A stretch of DNA of 64,000 bases, taken from NCBI RefSeq assembly GCF_024139115.2, contig NC_085141.1:396640042-396704041 (forward strand). Reading direction: 5' to 3'. This stretch comes from Armigeres subalbatus. Its lineage: Eukaryota; Arthropoda; Insecta; Diptera; Culicidae. The notes below the pieces were generated by a model. It made no database searches, was not told the DNA's origin, and saw only the letters and a list, made by a program, of their open reading frames with translations. Below are positions 46,701 to 54,525 of the stretch, one piece after another (position 1 is the stretch's first letter; every line of letters starts with the position of its first letter). Both the position numbers and the translations under genes were made by a program.

Positions 46701-49700
46701 TTATTCAAAACATAGAATGACATAGTCAGACGACTACTCCACCAACTCATTCATTCGGCTGTCACTGAATGTGCTTACTGTGTGCAGGAAAAAAATTATT
46801 AGCATTGTTTATATTGCTGTTTACCATTGAAAGTGCCTCGTGGATGAAAATCGGATTCAGTTCTATATGATAAACTACTGTACTCACTCCAAACTTGTTC
46901 AGATTTCAGATAATTTATCAATTTGTAGAACGTACATAAATATTCAATGACTAATATTCAATCGAATATTGACAGTCTGGAGCCGACTATGAATGTGTCT
47001 GGAAGTGAGCTGACCAGTGAAGAGAGGTGCATGTCACCAAAAATTTTCGATTATTTTACAGTCTGCTTGCTACACAAGACAATCATGCAACTGGCAGGTA
47101 CCGGAAAGCTTTCGATAACTGTGGAAAAATAATAGAGCACTAAGTTGAAGAACAGACCATGTTTTACATAGAATGTAAAGCCATTGAAGATGAAGGCAAT
47201 GCGCTGAAAGAAGGCAATGCTTTCTTTGAATGTACGCATTTGATCTGTATAAGACGAAGTGAGGAGATAATCCTTTCTTTAAATTAATGAGTTTGCTCGG
47301 TATGATGAACGCATCTGCCCGGTTTAAAGCCAAGCGAATGTCTTCTTAAAATAAACGCGTCTGTTCGGTATAAGACGACGGTAGGAGATAATTCCTTCTT
47401 TAGATGATAGCATCGCCCGGTATTAGGGGAAAGGAAGTGATAATATCTTCCTCAAATGAACACATTTGCCCGGTATAAGGCAAAGAGGATAGATAGAATT
47501 ATATGTTTTAAAACTGCTGTTACATTACAACATACTTATCAAAGAAAATGCTAATTTGTTTAATATAACATTTTGAAAAAACGGCATTCTTCCAATGGTC
47601 ATTCTGAAAAAGGTAGAGTCCATCAAAAGTCACACCGCGAAAGTTACAGACTGCCTAATGCTATCTTGAGAAAATGAATTCGGCAAAATGTTTTTCGGTG
47701 AAATATAATACATTCAATACATTTTGCGTAATAAGGGACCTCATATATATTTTTGTCCTTATTCTGGCCGAATTCGCCTACATCAAAATAAGAGATCAGA
47801 TTAGTCCTTATTTTCATTCTAAATTCATTCATCTTTGCATTATTTCGAGCTAACGCCTATTTTTGAAGTACCACATCTAGCATTTTCTTACTTTGTAAAA
47901 ATGCCTTCTTTTAAAGAATGCATCACATCCCCCATTATCATATTCAGGGCAGATACATGTTATTAAAGTTCGAATAACATTCATTATCTGATGAGACACC
48001 CACACATTTACCATTGTATTATTCCGAGCAAATGCATTAATTTTAAAGAAGGAATCACATTCATCATTGCCTCTTTCCGGGCAAACGCATTATTTTTGTT
48101 TACAAGGATTCACATTCACCATTGCCTTATATATTTGAAGAAGGTACAGTGACCGGCATAATAAAAAGCCCACTTGCCGTTTTTCATACAAAATGGTCAA
48201 CTTTGGAGATCTAGATCTCGATTGCGTGTGAACCAATTTTGCTGAAAATTTGACCAGAGCTCAGATATAACTTGAATTTTACCACACCTGAGTTTCGACG
48301 ATATTGATTCATAGGGTGAAAAATTATTGCGGTAATACCAAAATGATTTTTTTGGCAAAACATTATTTTTTAAATATCTTAAATTCTATAGGTTGTAAAC
48401 TGATGACTTATTCAGCAAAAACGCGTATTTTAGCAATACAAAAAAGTTTGCGGAATATACTTGTACACTAAGAGTTGTAGTTTTCAAGATATTATAAAAT
48501 CAATTTTTTGCCAAAAAAATCGCTTTGGTATTACCGCGATAATTTTTTACCCTATGAATCAATATGGTCGATTCAGGTGTGGTAAAATTCAAGTTATATC
48601 TGAGCTCTGGTCAAATTTTCAGCAAAATTGGTTCACACGCAATCGAGATCTAGATCTCCAAAGTTGACCATTTTGTATGAAAAACGGCAAGTGGGCTTTT
48701 TAATATGCAGGTCACTGTATATACAGGACAGGAGTTTGATTCCGATGATAGGAAAAATATTTATCAAAAGGCTTTCAATCGGAATTGCAGTTTGATACTA
48801 TTTTAGGAAAAAAAAACTACCTTAGAAAACATTGTACTCTGATATCAAGAACTACAAATATTACCAAGGGCTATTCAGCTGATAATCTCCAATAAGACAC
48901 TCTTGAATGTATCTTTGAACGCTGCTTTTTTCGGACGCATACAGTCGATTGCGAGATGTGTTTGCAAGAGGTATTTTATTTTCGGGGAATTGTTCCATTC
49001 GGGGAAATGTTACATTCGGGGAATTGTTTCATTCGGGGAAATTGCATTCGGGGAATTGTTACATTCGGGGAAATTACATTCGGGGAAATTGCATTCGGGG
49101 AATTGGTTTTCGGGGAATTGTCGTACAATCGCCCAGGTGATTCGATCCATGCGAAAAAGTAAAGGATTCCGCCAATTGTGGTATCTGTTGCCGAGTTTTC
49201 TGGAAATCTCGCTCTACTACGAGGTGAACCGGCCCAGAGCCGAAAACCTTACCAATAGAGATAATAATAATAAAAATCTCGCTCTGGCACTTCCCAGAGG
49301 GATATTTCTCAAGAATTTTAATTAGTTCACTTTAACAAAAGTGAACTAAATAATATGAGAAGTTTGGAAAAGGCCTGTATTATGTCCCATGTCCGTGTTA
49401 TATGGGAACATTTCCGCAGGCCTGGGAGAAATTTCCAAAACCCCACTCAGTGCCGTAAGTGCCAAAAGTGGGGTCACGGAACCAAACATTGCCACATGGA
49501 TGCTAAATGCATGTTTTGTGGTGGTACCTCTCACGGGTAAACATATTTCAAACGCTCAAAATTCGCAATCATTTGCCGATCGAGCAATTCATACTCACCA
49601 CAATCCACGAACAAATTTTGCTCCTACCTTTCACCGGCTAACGAACAGTTCGTCGAATTCTAATTTTTCAAACACATCCCTGCAGGCACGCAAAATTTCA

Positions 49701-51245
49701 TTTCCGAAAATTTACCGACGATGAATGATTTTCATACCCATTCTTCAATGGAAAATAACGTTTGTTCTGACGACTCAGATAGCCTGTCTGCTTCCGACTT
49801 TGATTTTCTAAATGAATGAAATGTTCAAAGCAAATACCAATACTAAAGCTGTTCAGGTTGGTATCAAATTAACTCAAAAAATTGTTATTGGACTTCGTTT
49901 TAATGGATCCAAATAATTCTTTGAAAGTTTTAAATTGGAATGCCTGCTCTTTAAAGGATAAGGAAGATGAATTATTCAACTTCCTATCAGTTCATAATGT
50001 CCACATTGCTATTATACCTAACTGAAACACATTTGAAACCTGGTCTTTTCATCAAAAGAGATCCAAACAAATCAGCCGCTTAATTCGACGAGAAAGAATA
50101 TCCGCGTTGCCGAACTTCTCGGAAGCGATAACTAAGAAGCTTTTCCGAAATACCAATATTTCTTTTCTTTCATTACAGCTCCTCGAGAACATTGTGCATA
50201 GATAAAGTTTGATGAACGGAATAGCCTCAAGAGAAGAGGAAGTTATAATTGACCTGCCCCATATTGTTACCTGGAAAGATTCCCAACGGGTCGGCATGAT
50301 CCAATTTGGTGCACTGTGATGCACCCATAATCTCAATTATTACTACATAATTAGATTTTTGTAAATAGTTTAGTGCATCTTTGTAGCACTTTGAATCCCA
50401 CAACCATCTACACAAAAAATACTAAATTCATACACAATCAAATTCAAGTTGTGATTAACCACCCCTCTACAGAGTTCAATCATTTTACTTACATTATAGT
50501 AGATATCCGGATTGGTGCTATCGTACAGAAGCGCCCTCTCGTACACCTCCTGCGCTTCCTTGGTTCGATTCAGCTTGATCAGGATGTCACCTCGGTTGAT
50601 GTACGCCTGTGTGTAATCCGATCGCATACTGATGGCCTGCCGGTACAGCAAATCTGCCTCCTCTAGTCGGGTGGCGTTCTTCGAGATCAGGTTCGCCAGG
50701 TTTAGGAAGACATTCAGGTGGTTCGGTGCTATCCGAGCTTGGTACGACTCGCCGGGTTTGGCCTTCGGTAGTAGAGATTTTGCCTTCAGATAAGCGTGTT
50801 CGGCTTCTTTGAACATTTTCAGATGGTTGTAGGTTCGACCCACGTTAATGTGAGCGCCAACGTCATCCTGCTGGACGCTCACCGCTTTGTGGAAGAACTG
50901 GAGAGCTTCTTCGAATTTGCCTTCGCTTTCGAGGGCATGTCCGACGTTGTTGAAAAGTTTCGCGTTTCGCTGGTTCACCTTTAGGCCGGACATAAAGATC
51001 GTGTATTCCGATTCCCAGTCCGCGTTGCGATTGTAGGTTTTGATTGAGTGGCTCAGTAGAAGGAATCCCAGACAGCACCAAGTCATTTTGCGGTTCCACC
51101 GCTCCGAGAGAAGTTGGAAACCGTAGGCCACTAGAATGCAGAATCCCATCGAAGGCATGTAGAGAACTCGTTCGGCGATGACGAACCCTACCGGGAAGAA
51201 TAAGTTCGAAGCCGGTAGGAATGGCAGGATCATGAATGCGAGTCC
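27802..51245 (-). CDS. Tmtc3: Tmtc3 orthologue, 3' four coding exons (join of 51245-50493, 30111-29925, 29862-29582, 28716-27802)
   Basis: The product is the C-terminal 711 residues of a TMTC family protein. TMTC proteins are multi-pass ER membrane proteins with a GT-C-type N-terminal half and lumenal TPR repeats; the mammalian ones O-mannosylate cadherins. Residues 1-30 carry the family's hydrophobic IPASN-like segment ([14 protein letters not shown], then [11 protein letters not shown]), followed by membrane segments at about 33-46 and 54-66. TPR repeats run from about 94 to 465. The last 240 residues are Ser-, Gln- and His-rich low complexity. All joins use GT-AG and keep phase. [30 protein letters not shown] and [14 protein letters not shown] favour Tmtc3 over Tmtc1, 2 or 4. 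The first exon starts at an acceptor, so roughly 300 N-terminal residues are encoded beyond the window. Confidence 0.93.
29316..29528. mobile_element. TA-flanked MITE in a Tmtc3 intron, 213 bases
   Basis: It lies in the 865-base intron between exons C and D. The inverted ends of about 43 bases start CCGTTTTGACTCAAATCCCG and contain GAACATG and ATATTCCGAACA. TA flanks both sides (29314-29315 and 29529-29530). Confidence 0.85.
29582..29862 (-). CDS. Tmtc3: Tmtc3 exon C
   Basis: 281 bases, residues 314-407. The acceptor reads CGATTACAG, only 62 bases from exon B, and the donor is GTAAGT after the codons for AAEN. It encodes TPR units containing [40 protein letters not shown] and [18 protein letters not shown]. 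Confidence 0.95.
29925..30111 (-). CDS. Tmtc3: Tmtc3 exon B
   Basis: 187 bases, residues 252-313 plus one base of the next codon. The acceptor reads TCATTTCAG before CTGGGGGTAG and the donor follows AAGGATG. It begins [20 protein letters not shown], which completes the TPR started in exon A by YYN. The upstream intron is 20,381 bases. Confidence 0.95.
32204..32432. mobile_element. MITE with TGGTCGGGGTTCAGCCAA ends
   Basis: 229 bases. The left end is TGGTCGGGGTTCAGCCAA and the right end is its exact complement, with a further CACCAAGCG match. No protein. Confidence 0.8.
33879..33966. mobile_element. Small hairpin element
   Basis: 88 bases with inverted ends GTGTATAATGGATAAAT. The short loop is A/T-rich. 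Possibly a MITE; no clear target duplication. Confidence 0.5.
34000..34997 (+). pseudogene. RTE LINE 5' fragment, split by a SINE
   Basis: The G/C-rich leader (about 34120-34470) is followed by [15 protein letters not shown], the first endonuclease motif of RTE-clade ORF2; the element at 54526 has DWKLGTWNCKSLGF at the same place. [12 protein letters not shown] (about 34605-34640) follows. A SINE is inserted at 34646, after which [16 protein letters not shown] (34940-34995) continues the endonuclease. It ends at 34997 where a 17-base array starts. The left limit is uncertain. Confidence 0.7.
34646..34931 (+). mobile_element. Feilai-like tRNA-derived SINE, copy 2
   Basis: It starts GGGCCCTCTTTAGCCGTGCG and has a tRNA-type B box, GGTTCGATTCC, near 34707. 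The tail is GAAGAAGAAGA. Flanks GATCAATTGG (34636-34645) and GATCAATGG (34932-34940) look like the target duplication. It sits in the endonuclease region of an RTE fragment. Confidence 0.85.
34998..35395 (-). repeat. 17-base GGCCAAATGACCC satellite array
   Basis: About 23 units of TTTCGGCCAAATGACCC (17 bases) with point changes. Because the unit has no stop on the minus strand, long spurious frames appear there with a 17-residue period. The right end reads CCAAATCACCCTTCCCC, the same kind of end as at 62720-62740 and, inverted, at 17113. Confidence 0.9.
35409..35578. mobile_element. MITE with GTATGACGAAAGACATCTAA ends
   Basis: 170 bases; the right end is the complement of the left with one mismatch over 20 bases. 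No protein. Confidence 0.6.
35700..36440 (-). repeat. Degenerate GAATTCC array, part left of the CR1 insertion
   Basis: Imperfect 12-base-type units such as CAGGAATTCCTTCGAC and GGGATTCTTTAGGAATGCC. The array breaks where the CR1-like LINE starts and resumes at 41641, so the LINE inserted into it. Confidence 0.5.
36804..37632 (+). pseudogene. CR1-like LINE ORF1 (PHD-like gag protein), frameshifted
   Basis: The protein begins with a PHD-like zinc region: [18 protein letters not shown] followed 20-25 residues later by WMCNSC. The first Cys pair of the finger appears mutated ([11 protein letters not shown]). A helical region ([20 protein letters not shown]) follows, then a C-terminal domain ([23 protein letters not shown]). 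The frame stops at 37515; a neighbouring frame continues as [19 protein letters not shown] to a TGA at 37630-37632, so one frameshift lies near 37490. CR1 ORF1 proteins are nucleic-acid-binding and needed for retrotransposition. Confidence 0.7.
37650..38355 (+). repeat. Three imperfect tandem units of about 275 bases between ORF1 and ORF2
   Basis: GGCAAGTA(T/C) recurs at about 37790, 38075 and 38345, each time after a GGGCTTCC- or GATCTTC-type block. CCGGGATGCA / CCAGGACGCA recur upstream of each. The last two units are in an open frame (37766-38389) giving repeated PGPV and AGKY/SGKY motifs. I do not know whether it is translated. Confidence 0.65.
38489..41548 (+). pseudogene. CR1-like LINE ORF2 (endonuclease and reverse transcriptase), broken
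   Basis: The endonuclease spans about 38710-39440 with [35 protein letters not shown] and DADHPALD, matching apurinic-type nuclease motifs. The linker runs to a stop at 39779. Reverse transcriptase resumes at 39894 ([33 protein letters not shown]). It shifts frame near 40250, then reads [29 protein letters not shown] and the catalytic FYADD (about 40735). The thumb and C-terminal region end with [10 protein letters not shown] at 41548. At least one stop and two frame changes make it inactive, but all catalytic motifs remain. Confidence 0.85.
41641..44160. repeat. GAATTCC-type fold-back array
   Basis: About 2.5 kb of imperfect 12-base units. Left of about 42660 the units read CCGGGAGTTCCTCC / GGAATTCCACC; right of it they read GGAGGAACTCCC / GGAGGAATTC. 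The orientation flips once, so the halves could pair. It is more diverged than the array at 4385-5010. Long open frames here (for example 42176-42907) reflect repeat composition. Confidence 0.7.
44290..45175. repeat. Related array with GTCGGAATCCCTGGA units
   Basis: Imperfect units of about 20-30 bases such as CATTCCCGTCGGAATCCCTG and GGAACATTCC. It follows the GAATTCC array directly and may be a diverged part of it. Confidence 0.6.
45440..45592 (+). pseudogene. Possible LINE ORF2 C-terminal scrap
   Basis: The plus strand reads [20 protein letters not shown] followed by CVSHVKAAS and a stop near 45592. A 'NxLPxxIRxAxTLxxFKR' tail is the usual C-terminus of CR1-type and related LINE ORF2 proteins. 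It is too short to assign further. Confidence 0.4.
46168..46317 (-). repeat. TTCGGGGAA array, left copy
   Basis: Ten or so units of AATTCCCCGAATGTAAC (15-17 bases). It starts after CCCAGGTGGATTGTACGAC. The right-hand array at 48975-49130 is its inverted counterpart, ending in GTCGTACAATCGCCCAGGTG. Confidence 0.85.
46438..46563. mobile_element. Hairpin element with GCCAGAGTAAACGCGACG ends
   Basis: 126 bases; the right end is the exact complement of the 18-base left end, and inner CGACGCGAC blocks pair too. A B-box-like GGTTGCGAATTCAATTCT lies just upstream at about 46400, so part of an old SINE may flank it. Confidence 0.7.
47180..48140. repeat. Fold-back with 53-base tandem units
   Basis: The left half (47180-47500) repeats a unit containing GCCCGGTATAAGGCAAAG and TAATTCCTTCTTTAAAT; its CCGGTAT-type motif recurs at about 47242, 47296, 47364, 47416 and 47469. 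The right half (about 47840-48140) has the complement (CCGGGCAAACGCATTATTT, AAAGAAGGAATCACATTC). The interior is A/T-rich with no gene. Confidence 0.6.
48147..48717. mobile_element. Large TA-flanked palindromic element, 571 bases
   Basis: The ends are CAGTGACCGGCATAATAAAA and TATGCAGGTCACTG, with TA on both sides (48145-48146 and 48718-48719). The arms match for about 225 bases, through GGAGATCTAGATCTCGATTG and its complement. No protein. Probably mobilised by a Tc1/mariner-type transposase. Confidence 0.85.
48975..49130 (+). repeat. TTCGGGGAA array, right copy
   Basis: Units of CATTCGGGGAATTGTTA (17 bases) and CATTCGGGGAAATTG (15 bases). It is the inverted counterpart of 46168-46317. Confidence 0.85.
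49380..50070 (+). pseudogene. Jockey-type LINE: ORF1 end and ORF2 start
   Basis: The frame at 49355-49540 contains [15 protein letters not shown] then [12 protein letters not shown], two CCHC-type zinc knuckles of a Jockey/I-group ORF1. After a shift the text runs through a Ser/Asn-rich tail to about 49820. At 49904 a new frame starts [19 protein letters not shown] and then [14 protein letters not shown], the start of an ORF2 endonuclease. The fragment ends near 50070. It is broken and 3'-truncated. Confidence 0.75.
50493..51245 (-). CDS. Tmtc3: Tmtc3 exon A (first in window)
   Basis: 753 bases, phase 0 at both ends, residues 1-251 of the visible protein. The acceptor reads TTTTACAG before GGACTC and the donor is GTAAGT after the codons for YYN. 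It holds the last membrane segments and about the first four TPR units ([79 protein letters not shown]). Confidence 0.95.
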
Positions 51246-54200
51246 CTGTAAAAGAAGAACGGTATATTGCTATTAATTGGGGTAAAAGCTTGTGCTAACT
51301 AAATTTCCACATCGACTTAAGAAGATTGGTTTATCATTGATTCGATTAAAGTTTCCGAAAGTTACCGCCCAGTTTTAATGAGTCTGACGAGCTCAAAAAG
51401 CCATCTCCCTCCCACCTTGCTTCAATTATCTGCAGCTCAAAACTTACTCGATTTTACAAAGCAGGGGGTTTTATCCCAGAGAATTAGGACGCCCATTTAG
51501 CCAGTAATTCACTTCGTAGTCCGGAAACTTTTTTCCCAAACACTCATTGAAGTTTACACCTCGAGGGGATCATCCCAACCGAACCGAGCGACTGATACAA
51601 CACGGGCCTTGCCATGCCTTTCGCAGCGTTCTTTTTGATTCGCTTTTTGTACTTTTCTTACACTGCAGGCCGCAACCGCTGTTTCCCCTGAACTCTGGAA
51701 CCGCCGAAAGAAACCGAGCTCACTTAAAACGCCGTTCGAAACAAAACGGCTTCAACCACCCACCAGGCAGGAGTTTGAAGAAATTCTTTTCCCACCTGAC
51801 TTGGCGGTGGAGCTGCTAAAGCGTATCGAATCACTACCGCCACATATTAGGTACTTGGTAGAGAAAGGTGGGGAAGAAAAAAAACCGATGGGAAATGGTA
51901 GGCAGTGGCCTGCAGCAAAAATTAAGTCCTGCAAAAGTTGAAGCTACAAAAGGGCAAACTGAGATGCTACTGACTGAAAAAAAGTGAACACCTTTCTAAA
52001 ATAAATATTTATTTTATTTAATCATAATAATGGATTTGTTATTTACAAGCATTTACGCTATGGAAATGATGGTCGAAGCTATACATCATCAAAATTAAAT
52101 ATTTAAATAACGTTCAAATAGCTGAAGTTTTATTTTCAAATGTTGAAAATAATTCTGTGCAATGCCGTAAGCTATTAGATAAAATATCCATCCATTATAC
52201 AAAGTGATTTTTGCTCCAGATATACAAGTTGACCATCTCATATTCAAATAATCGGATTTGGAGAACCAACCCACATTTTTTTACAACCCACACTGTACTT
52301 TTCTCCGGACAGTTTGTAAGTTTGAAGGCGACTGTAGGTTTGACTAGGAATAGCGGAATAATGAAGACGAGAGCAGAGCAGTTTTTGGAAAACATTAAAA
52401 AGTTGCTTCACCTGCGACCAGGAACTTTGGTAGGATTCTTGGCAGTAGGATAGTCGGTGCCCAGTTGGTTTCAGTTTCGCCTTCATAGTTAACTTGTGGG
52501 TAGGTACCGTTGCCACTTCGGATGGAGGATAATAGCGGTGACGAGCGGCGGAAGTGCAAACTTTTTACTTTTTGACTTTGGCCAATCTTCAGCGATGTCT
52601 AAAAATTCTGATAGTTTCAAAAGAATTACTGCAGAGCTTGCTGGAGTTTTTTTTGTGTTTGGCCAGCGGGTAAAAAGAACAATCATATCGCTGCAAGAAA
52701 TTCGATCTAACATTTTATTGTTCGATTTTGTACAGATTTTTTTGGCGAAATCATCAATGCTAATGTAATTTGAACACAAATTTGTTCATTTAGCTACACA
52801 CTGATTTCCTTACACTGGTTTTGCCCCTTTGGCTATCGATTTATTAAGATGAAATTTTGCCCCAAATTTAAATACAGGTAATCTACAATTTCCATCTAGC
52901 TCGAAGCAGCTATTTTGTAAATATAGGCATTTCAGAGGTTATTTAAAATAATAATGACATCCTCGTCATCAATAACTGATAAAGTGATTATCATTATATG
53001 TGGTTCAAGAACCAGCTTCTCAATGTAAGCTGTGTGGTTTTCCAACTTACAATCACTTACATGAAGTTATGCATATTCTGAATAGAAACTAAACTTTCAA
53101 AATGTGACAACTCATTTGGAAAAATAGAGAACGTATTACTATTGGCCACATACTATAGCTTCAACTCAGGCTGCAACCAATGAAATGTAAACTTTTGCCA
53201 TGAACGGAGCTGCCATCCGCTCCGATTAGCCACCGGGGCTTAGAGAAAAGTTATATTCCCAGCAGGAACATGACGTTATATTCCGGTGAATGCCACCTTT
53301 TGTCTCTTCATGTTTTCAAATGAATCAACTGAATTTTCGGAGCAGCATTCGGGCGACATGCGAGTGTGGAGAAAAAGTTTGATAATTAGTTGGAGAACTT
53401 TTTATTCTGGCATTGGGGACGACACGATACGATGTCGCTGTCGCTGGACAAAAACAGGCCCTGTCATTGCAGTGCCATAATGGGCTTCACATTTACTGTG
53501 TCGAAATGGGATTTGTTGCTTGCACCTGGGGTTGATGTGGGTATGGAGCTTAATCTACTGCCACTGTCTCTTACTAAAAAGAAAGAGTTTAACTGACAAC
53601 TGTCTGGTTGCTGATGTCAACATTAACATGGCTTCTATAAAGGTCTTTTGGAAATAACTACAAATCCAGCAAGAAAAGATTTGTTCATGTGAACAATTTC
53701 GTCAATTTGATTCTCAGCCCAGAATCCGCCTCAAATGTCTGCCCTGCTATGGTGCACACTGTCTTTGTGTTCCCCAGTTGTTCCGTGCTGCTAGCTATTA
53801 GGAAAACAACGCGGATATCAACGATGCACTCTCTTTTCCGACCGGCTGGTCATTTTACTCGGAAGGCCCTCGGATTCGTTTTCGCCCTGGCACAAACTAT
53901 GGCGACTTCATAGATACGAACCAGTAGATTGCTGCCGGCATGGTTGTGCGTTCCAAACCGTTCAAATAGCGATTTTCACAGCTGTGCTTCGTACGTGGTT
54001 GTGGGTGGTGGTTGCAAGGACGTGGTTTGTCACCGTGTCACATTTGCTCCCTGGCAGGGTTGTTGCATGGTTACAGAAGCAAGTTGGACCTGTTACTGCT
54101 GGAAACGGTACGGTGGCATGCAACGCGAACTCTGACAAAGGACCAATCCCCTTCCTCTCTGCCACACTCATCACAACGGTATCGTAATACAGTTTGCTGC

Positions 54201-54420
54201 TGTTTTCCGGTGGCTGTTGGTGTGTTTCGAAAATGAGAAAAGTTTACTTTTGCTTTGTAGTGAATTCGTGTGAAAAACTCGTTTCAGTCAGCCTTGTGTT
54301 GCAAATAGAAGCAGACTTTCAAAACGCATTTTCCTGTGGTTTTTTATCCCAGGATGGTGTATGTATGGGATGGGAGGTTGGGTCATTGGGCCGAATGCCG
54401 GATAGTTGAAATTTGTTTCC
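51246..54420. other. Probable Tmtc3 intron; no exon or element named
   Basis: Because exon A starts at an acceptor and no TMTC N-terminal sequence appears upstream, this should be intron. I looked for the family's N-terminal motifs on the minus strand and saw none. Short open frames here look random. Confidence 0.5.
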
Positions 54421-54512
54421 CGATTAAGTATGTGAAGTGAGGAAATGAGACGTGGAAAGTGAAAAATGAGATGTGAGTACACCGAAACGAAAAATGAGGA
54501 TTAAATAAAGAT
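54420..54512. repeat. AGTGAGAA-type satellite, left of the RTE insertion
   Basis: GAAGTGAGGAAATGAGACG and similar words. The array continues at 57825-57970, so the RTE element landed in it. Confidence 0.7.
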
Positions 54513-54525
54513 TAGCGCAAAGTGA

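Larger units (their letters stand above)
30112..50492 (-). other. 20.4-kb Tmtc3 intron
   Basis: Between exons A and B. GT-AG boundaries are clear. It contains the CR1-like LINE, an RTE 5' fragment, a SINE, several MITEs, and the 17-base and GAATTCC arrays listed separately. The stretches 30112-32203, 32433-33878 and 45600-46137 show no gene or nameable element. Confidence 0.85.
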
